A stretch of 5,096 nucleotides of DNA from Deltaproteobacteria bacterium (GTDB lineage Bacteria > Desulfobacterota > DSM-4660 > Desulfatiglandales > HGW-15), in contig JAFGPH010000029.1 of assembly GCA_016926135.1 (NCBI GenBank), positions 1-5,096 on the forward strand, in the 5' to 3' direction. Positions 1 to 4,821 of the stretch are shown here, in pieces (position 1 is the stretch's first letter; each line of letters begins with the position of its first letter). The notes under the pieces are model-generated. The model ran no database searches and was not told the DNA's origin. It worked only from the letters and a program-made list of their open reading frames with translations. Made by a program: the position numbers and the translations under genes.

Positions 1-2
1 CC

Positions 3-317
3 GTCTCCCCGATTCCGTCCCTTCTTGGTGAGGGCTGGGTGGGTGAGGAGGCCGTAGCCCTGGCCCTTTATTGTTTCCTGAAATACCCGGACAGCTATGA
101 GAGGTGTGTGATCAGGGGAGCTAATACAAACGGGGACTCCGACTCAGTCGCGTGCATCGCAGGCTCCATCAGCGGGGCATATCTTGGGGTAGGAGCGATT
201 CGTGAGGACTGGATCCAGAGAATTGAGAAGTCGGAATACCTCGATGATCTCGCACGACGCCTGGCGGCTAAGAAGGAAACGGTAATACCAAAAAAAGGAG
301 AAGTGGAGAAACGGTGA
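3..317 (+). CDS. ADP-ribosylglycohydrolase family protein, C-terminal part (5' end outside window)
   Basis: The frame is open from the window edge, so the true start lies upstream; the GTG at 39 is only an internal valine. The visible 104 residues read LGEGWVGEEAVALALYCFL near the start, then GANTNGDSDSVACIAGSISG. This is the C-terminal signature of the ADP-ribosylglycohydrolase (DraG/ARH) fold: a helix carrying the GWVGEEA block, followed by the GDSDS metal-binding loop, whose aspartates coordinate Mg2+ or Mn2+ in the family. Such enzymes hydrolyse ADP-ribose from modified proteins or related N- and O-glycosidic substrates in the cytoplasm; the substrate here cannot be told. Family proteins are about 250-350 residues, so about one third is seen. 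After the last helix the tail (from about residue 80) is Lys/Glu-rich. Its final codons overlap the left arm of the inverted repeat that flanks the next gene. Family call is firm; specific activity is unknown. Confidence 0.88.
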   Translation, partial: VSPIPSLLGEGWVGEEAVALALYCFLKYPDSYERCVIRGANTNGDSDSVACIAGSISGAYLGVGAIREDWIQRIEKSEYLDDLARRLAAKKETVIPKKGEVEKR

Positions 318-351
318 ATCGGAGAAACAATTGGCGAGAGGGAGAATAAGC
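303..351 (+). repeat. Left arm of imperfect inverted repeat flanking the four-helix-bundle gene
   Basis: This purine-rich arm pairs with the pyrimidine-rich stretch 735-779 just after the next gene's stop codon. The best block is GGCGANNNGGAGAATA at 333-348, whose complement lies at 740-755 with the same internal spacing (13 of 16 bases). A second block, 303-314 against 768-779, matches at 9 of 12 positions. The left arm includes the last codons of the preceding glycohydrolase gene and the likely Shine-Dalgarno (GAGGGAG, 338-344) of the gene at 354. Low complexity of the arms could inflate the match. Confidence 0.5.
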
Positions 352-353
352 GA

Positions 354-734
354 ATGGGAGAAAGAATATCGAGTTATAAGGATCTACGGGTTTATCAAAA
401 CGCTATGGACGCGGCCATGGAGATTTTTGAACTCACAAAGGGATTTCCGCCGGAGGAGAAATACTCCATGGTCGATCAGATGCGGCGCGCCTCTCGTTCT
501 GTGTGTACAAACATCGGAGAAGCATGGAGAAAAAGGCGGTACAAAGCTGCCTTTGTTGCAAAGCTGAGCGACGCTGAAGGTGAGGCATGTGAGACCCAGG
601 TCTGGCTTGAGTTCGCAAGAAGATGCGGATACCTGACAGAGGAGGTTTGTGAAGATCTCGATGCCACATTCGATCAAATCTTGGCGCAGATTGTGAAGAT
701 GATTAACGAGGTGGATAAATGGCTGATCAAATGA
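354..734 (+). CDS. Four-helix-bundle protein (23S rRNA IVP / S23 family)
   Basis: This 126-residue protein is full length for the family (about 115-130 residues). It shows the usual order: an N-terminal SSYKDLRVYQNA helix (6-28), the loop GFPPEEKYSMVDQMRRAS (about 30-47), a second helix with NIGEAW where most members have NIAEG(W), a third helix with the conserved acidic/aromatic run around EACETQVWLEFA, and a final amphipathic helix ending VDKWLIK. Members are encoded either inside intervening sequences of 23S rRNA genes or as free-standing genes; they form small oligomeric helical bundles, and a relative (Avd) assists diversity-generating retroelements. The molecular role of free-standing copies is not established. 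There is no rRNA or reverse transcriptase here. The ATG at 354 is preceded by GAGGGAG at 338-344 with 9-nt spacing. The gene is bracketed by an imperfect inverted repeat whose left arm contains that ribosome-binding site, so pairing of the arms in RNA could hide it. The gene starts 36 nt after the glycohydrolase stop. Confidence 0.9.
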   Translation: MGERISSYKDLRVYQNAMDAAMEIFELTKGFPPEEKYSMVDQMRRASRSVCTNIGEAWRKRRYKAAFVAKLSDAEGEACETQVWLEFARRCGYLTEEVCEDLDATFDQILAQIVKMINEVDKWLIK

Positions 735-779
735 TCCCCTATTCTCCGGTTCGCCCGCTCCCCGTTTCCGTCTTCCCAC
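735..779 (+). repeat. Right arm of imperfect inverted repeat flanking the four-helix-bundle gene
   Basis: This pyrimidine-rich stretch begins directly after the TGA of the four-helix-bundle gene. TATTCTCC at 740-747 is the exact complement of 341-348, and TCGCC at 751-755 is the exact complement of 333-337. CCGTCTTCCCAC at 768-779 pairs imperfectly with 303-314. With the left arm it delimits a unit of about 477 bp that contains only the IVP-type gene. Confidence 0.5.
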
Positions 780-846
780 GGAAAGCCGGAGGCAGGTGGA
801 AATGATTCTCTCCTGGGTCCCATGGGAATAGGCCAGGGCAAACTCC

Positions 847-875
847 TTGACAAAGCAGAGATATGGCGTTATTGA
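847..875 (+). promoter_or_regulatory. Candidate sigma70-type promoter without an obvious gene
   Basis: A perfect TTGACA at 847-852 is followed after 17 nt by TATTGA at 870-875, which keeps only the TAT half of the -10 consensus. No clear gene lies downstream, so it is either chance or drives a short transcript towards the dyad at 988-1020. Confidence 0.22.
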
Positions 876-974
876 AAAGCTCATTGATTCTGAAAAGTTA
901 GCACCTGTTGACTCGCATCCAAGATCATAACCGTTTTTCCTGAGATCTCCAACTCCCAACTGAAGGTGCAACAG

Positions 975-1076
975 ATGAAGAAGCAGACCCCATTTCTCAT
1001 CCCATGGGAAGAGAATGGGGTTTTGTACTTTGCGGGGGCTCGTCCAGTGGCATTAGAGCGCATTTCACCGGGTTGA
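975..1076 (+). other. Doubtful 33-codon reading frame, possibly a gene remnant
   Basis: The frame is open from 912 to the TGA at 1074-1076; its first ATG is at 975, preceded by AAGGTG (963-968) at 6-nt spacing. The 33-residue product begins MKKQTPFLIPWEENG and continues VLYFAGARPVALERI. It has a protein-like mix of residues, unlike the low-complexity translations of the neighbouring frames, and the open frame extends about 20 codons upstream of the ATG without a start. This could be a small gene or the tail of a decayed one. I do not recognise the sequence. The dyad at 988-1020 lies within it, which would constrain the codons. Confidence 0.2.
988..1025 (+). terminator. Large dyad followed by a short T-run, possible intrinsic terminator
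   Basis: The left half CCCCATTTCTCATCCCA (988-1004) faces TGGGAAGAGAATGGGG (1005-1020). Pairing gives CCCCAT/ATGGGG, TCTC/GAGA and TCCCA/TGGGA, with one bulged T and one A-A mismatch: 15 pairs in all. TTTT follows at 1021-1024. The T-run is short for an efficient terminator, and the dyad has no spacer, so a protein-binding palindrome is an equally good reading. Confidence 0.35.
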
Positions 1077-1078
1077 TC

Positions 1079-1113
1079 TCTGATTGCTGCTTACTGTCTA
1101 CTGCCTACTGGGC
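1079..1113 (+). repeat. Heptamer block 1: five degenerate 7-bp units with CTG core
   Basis: In strict 7-bp phase the sequence reads TCTGATT, GCTGCTT, ACTGTCT, ACTGCCT, ACTGGGC. CTG is invariant at positions 2-4 of every unit, while flanking bases drift. This is a degenerate tandem repeat rather than coding DNA. Confidence 0.7.
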
Positions 1114-1133
1114 TTGCCGGGGTGCTCTTTCCT

Positions 1134-1168
1134 CTCTGACTTCTGATCTCTGTCTTCTGTCCTCTGGC
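1134..1168 (+). repeat. Heptamer block 2: five degenerate 7-bp units, YTCTGNY
   Basis: In strict 7-bp phase the sequence reads CTCTGAC, TTCTGAT, CTCTGTC, TTCTGTC, CTCTGGC. TCTG is invariant at positions 2-5. The core is shared with the block at 1079-1113, and both blocks have five units, separated by 20 bp of unrelated sequence. Confidence 0.72.
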
Positions 1169-1177
1169 TCAGGGGCC

Positions 1178-1243
1178 TCAGGGTTTTCCCCGTCGATTTT
1201 CAGGGTTTTCACCCGCGAAAATCAGGGTTTCCCTGATTGTGGA
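1178..1243 (+). repeat. Three direct repeats beginning TCAGGGTTTT at exact 22-bp spacing
   Basis: Units start at 1178, 1200 and 1222. Units 1 and 2 share TCAGGGTTTTC plus scattered later bases (about 17 of 22); unit 3 keeps TCAGGGTTT and then diverges. A 7-bp inverted repeat, GATTTTC (1195-1201) and GAAAATC (1217-1223), spans unit 2. Too few and too short for a CRISPR array. Confidence 0.6.
1220..1238. other. Compact hairpin, 8-bp stem and 3-nt loop
   Basis: AATCAGGG (1220-1227), a TTT loop and CCCTGATT (1231-1238) form a perfect stem. On the + strand it is followed by GTGG rather than a T-run, so it is not a convincing terminator there. On the - strand it is followed by only a few T residues. 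It lies about 130 bp upstream of the helicase start and could be a regulatory or REP-like element. Confidence 0.5.
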
Positions 1244-1298
1244 TCAGACCGCAAAAAGATATTCTGTCTACGGGGGAGTGAAGAGTTCAGTAGAGTTT

Positions 1299-1328
1299 TT
1301 GACCCAATCTGTCACGCTCGTGTGCTAT
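1299..1328 (+). promoter_or_regulatory. Weak candidate promoter for the helicase gene
   Basis: TTGACC at 1299-1304 matches the -35 consensus at five positions. After 18 nt, TGCTAT at 1323-1328 is a poor -10. It is the best-placed candidate upstream of the start at 1371. Confidence 0.25.
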
Positions 1329-1360
1329 TTGCCCTTTCATGATTTGCATCACTCCTAAAC

Positions 1361-1365
1361 AGGAA
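1361..1365 (+). promoter_or_regulatory. Ribosome-binding site supporting the start at 1371
   Basis: AGGAA ends 5 nt before the ATG at 1371, which fits a Shine-Dalgarno and supports this start over downstream alternatives. Confidence 0.55.
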
Positions 1366-1370
1366 CCCCA

Positions 1371-2558
1371 ATGGATGTTCCTATTCAAATTGGCCAGGTA
1401 ATAACCGGCAGCCTGTTCAATGAACCGATGAGGGTGGAGACCATTCAGGCGACCGGTGATGATTCCTGGATGTTTGGCGTGGTGGGCCTGCAAACCGAAC
1501 GGTTCAGACGGGTTTCCTTGACCAGCAAGGATCTTGAAAACCTTAAGGTCGTTGAAAGTCAGCTTACATTTCAAGGGGACGGAAAGCTCCTGAAACTCGG
1601 CCTACAGGCATATGCCCTGGGCATCTCCTATGAGTTCGATCCCTACTTCGGGCTTTCGATTTCCAAGGTCGACCCCCTTCCCCACCAGCTCGAAGCGGTC
1701 TACGACTATCTCCTGAAGGCCGCCAGGGTCCGCTTCCTCCTTGCAGACGACGCAGGTGCCGGCAAAACGATCATGGCCGGACTTTTGATCCGGGAACTCA
1801 GACTCCGGGGTCTCGCGGAACGGGTATTGATCGTCTGCCCTGCAAATCTCTCTTTCCAGTGGCAGCGTGAACTCAAGGAGAAGTTTGACGAAAAGTTCGT
1901 TGTTCTTAAAGGCTACGACATCCGGGATCAGTTCGGGATGAACCAGTGGCTGGAGCAAAACAATGTGCTCACCTCACTTGATCTTGCCAAGCGAAGCGAG
2001 ATCCTGCCGGGGCTAAAGCAGGTCCACTGGGACCTTGTGATTGTCGACGAGGCCCACCGCATGTCCTGGTCCCCACCTGCGCGGAAGACCTCCCGCTATG
2101 CCCTGGGCGAACTCCTGAGGGATAGCACGGACCATCTGCTGCTTCTCACCGCGACGCCGCACAAGGGAGATCCTGCCAATTTCAGCCTGTTCCTTCAGTT
2201 GCTCGATCCCGATGCCTACGCGGACGTGCGGTCCATCAGGGAGGCCATGGAGCGCAGGAGGGCTCCTTTCTATTTGAGGCGCACCAAGGAGGCCATGGTC
2301 TATTTCCCCGAGCGAAGGCCGGATGGAACCTGGGTAGCCGAGAAGATATTCACCAAACGGATCCCCAAGACAGCGGAGTTCCAGATCGACGGGGCAGAGT
2401 TTGAGCTGTACCGTGACGTGACCCGCTTCGTGAAGCACCAGAGCGCTAGGGCTGCGGCAGAGGGAGATGATCCACGGGCAAGGGCAGTGGGGTTTCTTAT
2501 GGCCCTTTACCAGCGTCGCCTGGCATCCAGCACCTATGCCATTGAGGAATGTGGATGA
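1371..2558 (+). pseudogene. Helicase fragment 1: N-terminal region and first RecA lobe
   Basis: This 395-residue frame has an N-terminal segment of about 100 residues (MDVPIQIGQVITGSLF...), then an SNF2-type ATPase lobe. PLPHQLEAV (102-110) is the Q-motif-like region and DDAGAGKT (126-133) is Walker A. VLIVCPANLSFQWQREL is motif Ia, DEAH (226-229) is Walker B, and TATPHKGD (from residue 260) is motif III. FYLRRTKEAM near residue 300 is the usual block after the lobe. All catalytic residues of this lobe are present. The last true helicase residues are about YQRRLASSTYAI (379-390); EECG and the stop at 2556-2558 result from reading across the deletion junction out of frame. The fragment could still be expressed as a truncated protein able to bind, but not productively hydrolyse, ATP. 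Confidence 0.85.
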
Positions 2559-3096
2559 GCGCCAGTTCCGGGCCATCTGCCAGAACGCGCTGGAAGGGCT
2601 GGCGACCAAGAAACTCAATCTGGAGATGCTGGTGGAGCGCCGCGCCAGAGCCCAGGGAAGAAGGGTTGTGCCCGAGACCATCGCCCGGTTCATGCGCGAG
2701 GCCTCCGAGTATGTGCCCATGACGCTGAAGGTCGTTCCGGCTTTTCCCCACACCTTTGATCCGGGTCGTACACCTCCTGTTTTGCGCCGCCATGAACAGG
2801 ACCCGGACTGGAAACTCCCTGCCCTGGCCAACAAGTACCCTCGCTGTTCCACGGATCGCGAGACAGCCGAAGAGAACCACCTGGAGTGGGTTACACCGGG
2901 CCACCCCCTGTTTGAGGCGGTCAGGAGGCATGCCTCCAACCAGGCCCTTGAATCCTTCAGCAAGGGTGCCTGCTTCTTCTCCATCCAGCACGACAGGCCC
3001 TCAACGTATCGATTTCTATCGGGCGAGGGTGGTGGATGGTCTGGGCAATACGGTCCACGAGAGGCTCTTCGCGCTGGAGATCAGCGAGAGGGGTGA
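2536..3096 (+). pseudogene. Helicase fragment 2: post-helicase region
   Basis: Genuine sequence starts at about 2542 (LRNVDERQFRAI) and runs to HDRP at about 3000; the residues after that to the stop at 3096 are out-of-frame noise. An ATG at 2536 would allow a restart (MPLRNVDERQ...), but no Shine-Dalgarno supports it. The segment includes TKKLNLEMLVERRARAQ, FPHTFDPGRTPPVL and KYPRCSTDRETAE, then WVTPGHPLFEAVRRHA and SFSKGACFFSIQ. WVTPGHPLF(E) is the block typically found between the helicase core and the C-terminal coiled coil in SNF2-DUF3883 proteins. The frame differs by +1 from fragment 1. Confidence 0.75.
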
Positions 3097-3997
3097 ACCG
3101 GTCCAAAGGGAGCCGAGTATTCTGGGAAATTTCACCCCTGCTCCGACCCCGGGTGAACTTCCCCCGGTCGTTGCCATCGATGAACCTCAGGACTGGCGCC
3201 ACCAGAAAGCCCTTGATCCCTTTCTACAAGAAACCGCGCAGGAGAGGGCTGCTGAAATCGACCGGATCGCAGAGCACATAGATCTTTCCCTCACAGAACT
3301 CCTTCAGCGGGCGGACGAGGAGATAGGCCGGGCTGCGGCTGAGGTGGAAGAAAAGGTCGTTGGTGCAGAAGGAAGGCTTGCCCAGGCAGAGGCCAGGCAC
3401 GCGGAACTCCTCCATCGCAGGGAGCGGCGCAGGGAGGAGCTGGAACGCCAGAGGTCCGTATCCCTTCAGGCCGTGGAGCGGATCGCGAGTGCACTGATCC
3501 TGCCACATCCGGAACGAGAAGCCCCGGAGATCCGGCGACTCCAGCCCAACCTTCAAACCGAGGCCACGGCCATGCAGGTGGTGATGGAATCCGAAAGGAA
3601 CCAGGGGAGACAAGTCTTCGATGTTCATGAAAAGAACCTGGGTTATGACATCACCAGTCTGGATCTCAGTTCAGGGGAACTCCGGCTCATTGAGGTGAAG
3701 GGGCTCTCGGCATCCTCGGGAACGATACTGCTCACTCCAAACGAGCGACGGGTGGCCGAAGACCAGCGGGATTGCTACTGGCTCTACGTGGTCACCGACT
3801 GCGCATCCAATCCCTGCCTTCAGGAACCGGTCAAGGACCCGGCGCGGCTTGAATGGCACGAGGTAAAGAAGGTGGCCCATTACTGGCTGAAGGTTGACGC
3901 CCTGCCCGGGTGCGATGAACAGACAGGCACGAGCCGATCGATGGAGATCAAAGAAGGCGCTGGGCTTTACAAAGAAGAGAAAGATACGCAAAGCTGA
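3002..3997 (+). pseudogene. Helicase fragment 3: coiled coil and DUF3883 (NOV_C) domain
   Basis: Continues directly from fragment 2 after a one-base shift: removing one C from the CCC at 2998-3000 gives a seamless HDRPQRIDFYRARVVDG. The order is a beta-rich segment (VHERLFALEI...GNFTPAPTPGELPP), a long charged coiled coil (about 3290-3480, ELLQRADEEIGRAAAEVEEK onward), and then DUF3883/NOV_C (about 3560-3890). Its hallmark residues are GRQVFDVHEKNLGYDI, LRLIEVKG, ILLTPNERRVAE and YWLYVVTD. The GYD...IEVK spacing resembles a PD-(D/E)xK nuclease-type core, an assignment proposed for this kind of domain but not provable here. This half has no further stops or shifts. It has no strong start of its own. 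Confidence 0.8.
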
Positions 3998-4012
3998 AGC
4001 GGCAAAGGTAAA

Positions 4013-4108
4013 CTGATACACATCAACTCTCCTGAGCGAAAAGAGTTCCAGCGCTCAAGGTCACAAATTGTGACCTTGAAGAGAGACGGCAACATTCTCC
4101 CACGTGCA
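4013..4108 (+). pseudogene. Decayed fragment of an ORF6N-domain gene
   Basis: Read in frame 2, this stretch translates to KLIHINSPERKEFQRSRSQ preceding IVTLKR (K from 4010). It aligns without gaps to residues 57-81 of the ORF6N protein encoded just downstream (FLIQLTTPEAKEIQGLRSQ preceding FATLKR), with 14 of 25 residues identical. By hand count about 54 of 75 nucleotides match over 4013-4087 at a constant 283-bp offset. The ILP.A that follows may correspond to the LPYA of the intact protein, with two codons lost. There is no start codon, and neither end of the ORF6N domain is present. It begins 16 nt after the helicase stop. It contains the palindrome 4055-4079, so it may have been retained as a control site. 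Confidence 0.55.
4055..4079. promoter_or_regulatory. Perfect 25-bp palindrome, candidate operator of the ORF6N gene
   Basis: Arms TCAAGGTCACAA and TTGTGACCTTGA are exact reverse complements around a single central A (4067). The site is 46 bp upstream of the ORF6N start codon. A related perfect palindrome occurs inside that gene at 4337-4363. The bases AAGAGAG follow in both copies. Single-base spacing favours a homodimeric protein site over an RNA hairpin. Confidence 0.55.
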
Positions 4109-4113
4109 GATTT

Positions 4114-4120
4114 GAGGAGG
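4114..4120 (+). promoter_or_regulatory. Strong Shine-Dalgarno for the ORF6N gene
   Basis: GAGGAGG ends 4 nt before the ATG at 4125 and is the best ribosome-binding site in the window; it fixes the start of this gene. Confidence 0.75.
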
Positions 4121-4124
4121 ATTC

Positions 4125-4715
4125 ATGATCCAGAAGCTGATCCATTACGCCGCTGGGCCTGTTGAATCCCTGATCTTCGCGATCCGGGGGCAACGAGTAA
4201 TTCTTGACGCCGACCTAGCGCGTATCTATGGGGTGCCTACAAAAAGGCTCAACGAACAGGTGCGACGGAATGCGGACAGGTTTCCCTCTGACTTCCTGAT
4301 TCAGCTCACCACCCCAGAGGCGAAGGAGATTCAGGGTTTAAGGTCGCAATTTGCGACCTTAAAGAGAGGCCAGCATATCAAGCACTTACCGTATGCTTTT
4401 ACCGAGCACGGGGCCATCATGGCCGCAACAGTCTTGAATAGCCCTGAAGCGATCCAGATGAGCGTATTCGTGGTCAGAGCTTTTGTCCGGATGCGCGCTC
4501 TTCTGGGCGATACGCGGGAGCTGGCGCGACGGCTGGCGGCCCTGGAACAGGAACTCAAAGAACGCCTGGATGTGCATGAAGTGGCCATCGTGAGCATCCT
4601 GCAACGCGTCATGGACCTGATTGACCCGCCTGTGGAACCCAAACCGACACCCAGAAAGAAGATTGGCTTTGAGATAAAGGAGCCGAGAACCCGCTATCGG
4701 ACCGTCAGAGGCTAG
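4125..4715 (+). CDS. ORF6N-domain (KilA-N-like) DNA-binding protein
   Basis: This 196-residue protein carries an ORF6N domain at about residues 14-105: VESLIFAIRGQRVILDADLA, IYGVPTKRLNEQVRRN, DRFPSDFLIQLT, then RSQFATLKRG and LPYAFTEHGAIMAATVL. ORF6N is a small DNA-binding domain known from phage antirepressors and from free-standing chromosomal proteins; the exact role of the latter is not settled. The remainder is a helical segment (115-165, TRELARRLAALEQELKERL) suited to dimerisation, then a Pro-rich linker (VEPKPTPRKKIGF) and a basic tail. The length matches free-standing members. The codons for LRSQFATLK (72-80) form most of a perfect 27-bp palindrome. A related palindrome lies in front of the gene, so self-regulation is a natural inference. 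The gene is probably monocistronic: the helicase stop is 127 bp upstream and the next frame starts 106 bp downstream. Confidence 0.9.
   Translation: MIQKLIHYAAGPVESLIFAIRGQRVILDADLARIYGVPTKRLNEQVRRNADRFPSDFLIQLTTPEAKEIQGLRSQFATLKRGQHIKHLPYAFTEHGAIMAATVLNSPEAIQMSVFVVRAFVRMRALLGDTRELARRLAALEQELKERLDVHEVAIVSILQRVMDLIDPPVEPKPTPRKKIGFEIKEPRTRYRTVRG
4337..4363. promoter_or_regulatory. Perfect 27-bp palindrome inside the ORF6N coding sequence
   Basis: Arms TTTAAGGTCGCAA and TTGCGACCTTAAA are exact reverse complements around one central T (4350). The site is centred 283 bp downstream of the palindrome at 4055-4079. Relative to that copy, two base pairs have changed in a compensated way, so symmetry is kept. 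It encodes part of the conserved RSQ..TLKRG segment of the protein. Confidence 0.55.
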
Positions 4716-4821
4716 GGCATGGAGAAAGGGTGCATAGTGAGCAGGAATCGGGGCCGCTTATTGCGTGTACAAGACAACCTACAAATCGTCCAATGAGCAA
4801 GTCCTTCAGGAACCGACACAA

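Larger units (their letters stand above)
735..1370. other. Non-coding gap of about 636 bp with dyads and short repeats
   Basis: No recognisable protein is encoded on either strand. In order, it holds the right arm of the inverted repeat, a possible promoter (847-875), a doubtful 33-codon frame (975-1076) overlapped by a large dyad (988-1020), two heptamer-repeat blocks (1079-1113 and 1134-1168), a 22-bp triple repeat (1178-1243) ending in a compact hairpin (1220-1238), and a weak promoter and ribosome-binding site for the helicase gene. The palindrome TCCCATGGGA occurs twice, at 818-827 and 1000-1009. Confidence 0.7.
1371..3997 (+). pseudogene. Broken SNF2-family helicase with C-terminal DUF3883 (NOV_C) domain
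   Basis: Three consecutive frames together read as one long helicase. Frame 3 (1371 to about 2541) carries the N-terminal region and first RecA lobe. Frame 1 (about 2542 to 3000) and frame 2 (about 3001 to 3997) carry the post-helicase region, a coiled coil and DUF3883. Intact relatives are, from memory, about 1,100 residues or more; the parts here sum to about 875. The protein jumps from the YQRRLASSTYA block, which normally precedes the second RecA lobe, straight to RNVDERQF, which normally follows it. Motifs IV-VI (Q/R-rich arginine-finger region) are therefore missing, so an out-of-frame deletion of roughly 250-300 codons is inferred. A second lesion at 2998-3000 adds one base. Without motif VI the ATPase cannot work. 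Such SNF2-DUF3883 proteins are often found with methylases and other defence genes; none are visible here. Identity as the DISARM helicase DrmD cannot be supported. Confidence 0.85.

Noticed and set aside
384..971. Antisense reading frame of 195 codons across the four-helix-bundle gene and gap
   Set aside because: It overlaps a well-supported family gene, continues into repeat-bearing non-coding DNA, and shows no motif or ribosome-binding site.
1178..1243. CRISPR-like array
   Set aside because: Only three degenerate units, with a conserved part of about 10 bp and no distinct spacers.
1004..1342. 112-codon + strand frame in the non-coding gap
   Set aside because: The translation (SDCCLLSTAY, SDLCLLSS and similar) is just the heptamer arrays read as protein. 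It has no domain and crosses the hairpin and 22-bp repeats.
2013..2984. Long antisense reading frame of 323 codons opposite the helicase
   Set aside because: Its product has no recognisable motif and is rich in Arg, Gly and Ser as expected for the complement of a GC-rich gene. The opposite strand carries clear helicase motifs.
2536..3006. Programmed frameshifting to make a full helicase
   Set aside because: The first shift coincides with loss of a whole domain, and no slippery heptamer or stimulatory structure is apparent at either shift.
1371..3997. DISARM helicase drmD
   Set aside because: SNF2 family membership fits, but no drmA, drmB, drmC or methylase gene is visible, and SNF2-DUF3883 helicases occur in many other settings.
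4055..4079. CRP-type site because of TCACA and TGTGA halves
   Set aside because: The halves are in the opposite order and spacing to the CRP consensus TGTGA-N6-TCACA, and the longer symmetric arms match the intragenic copy instead.
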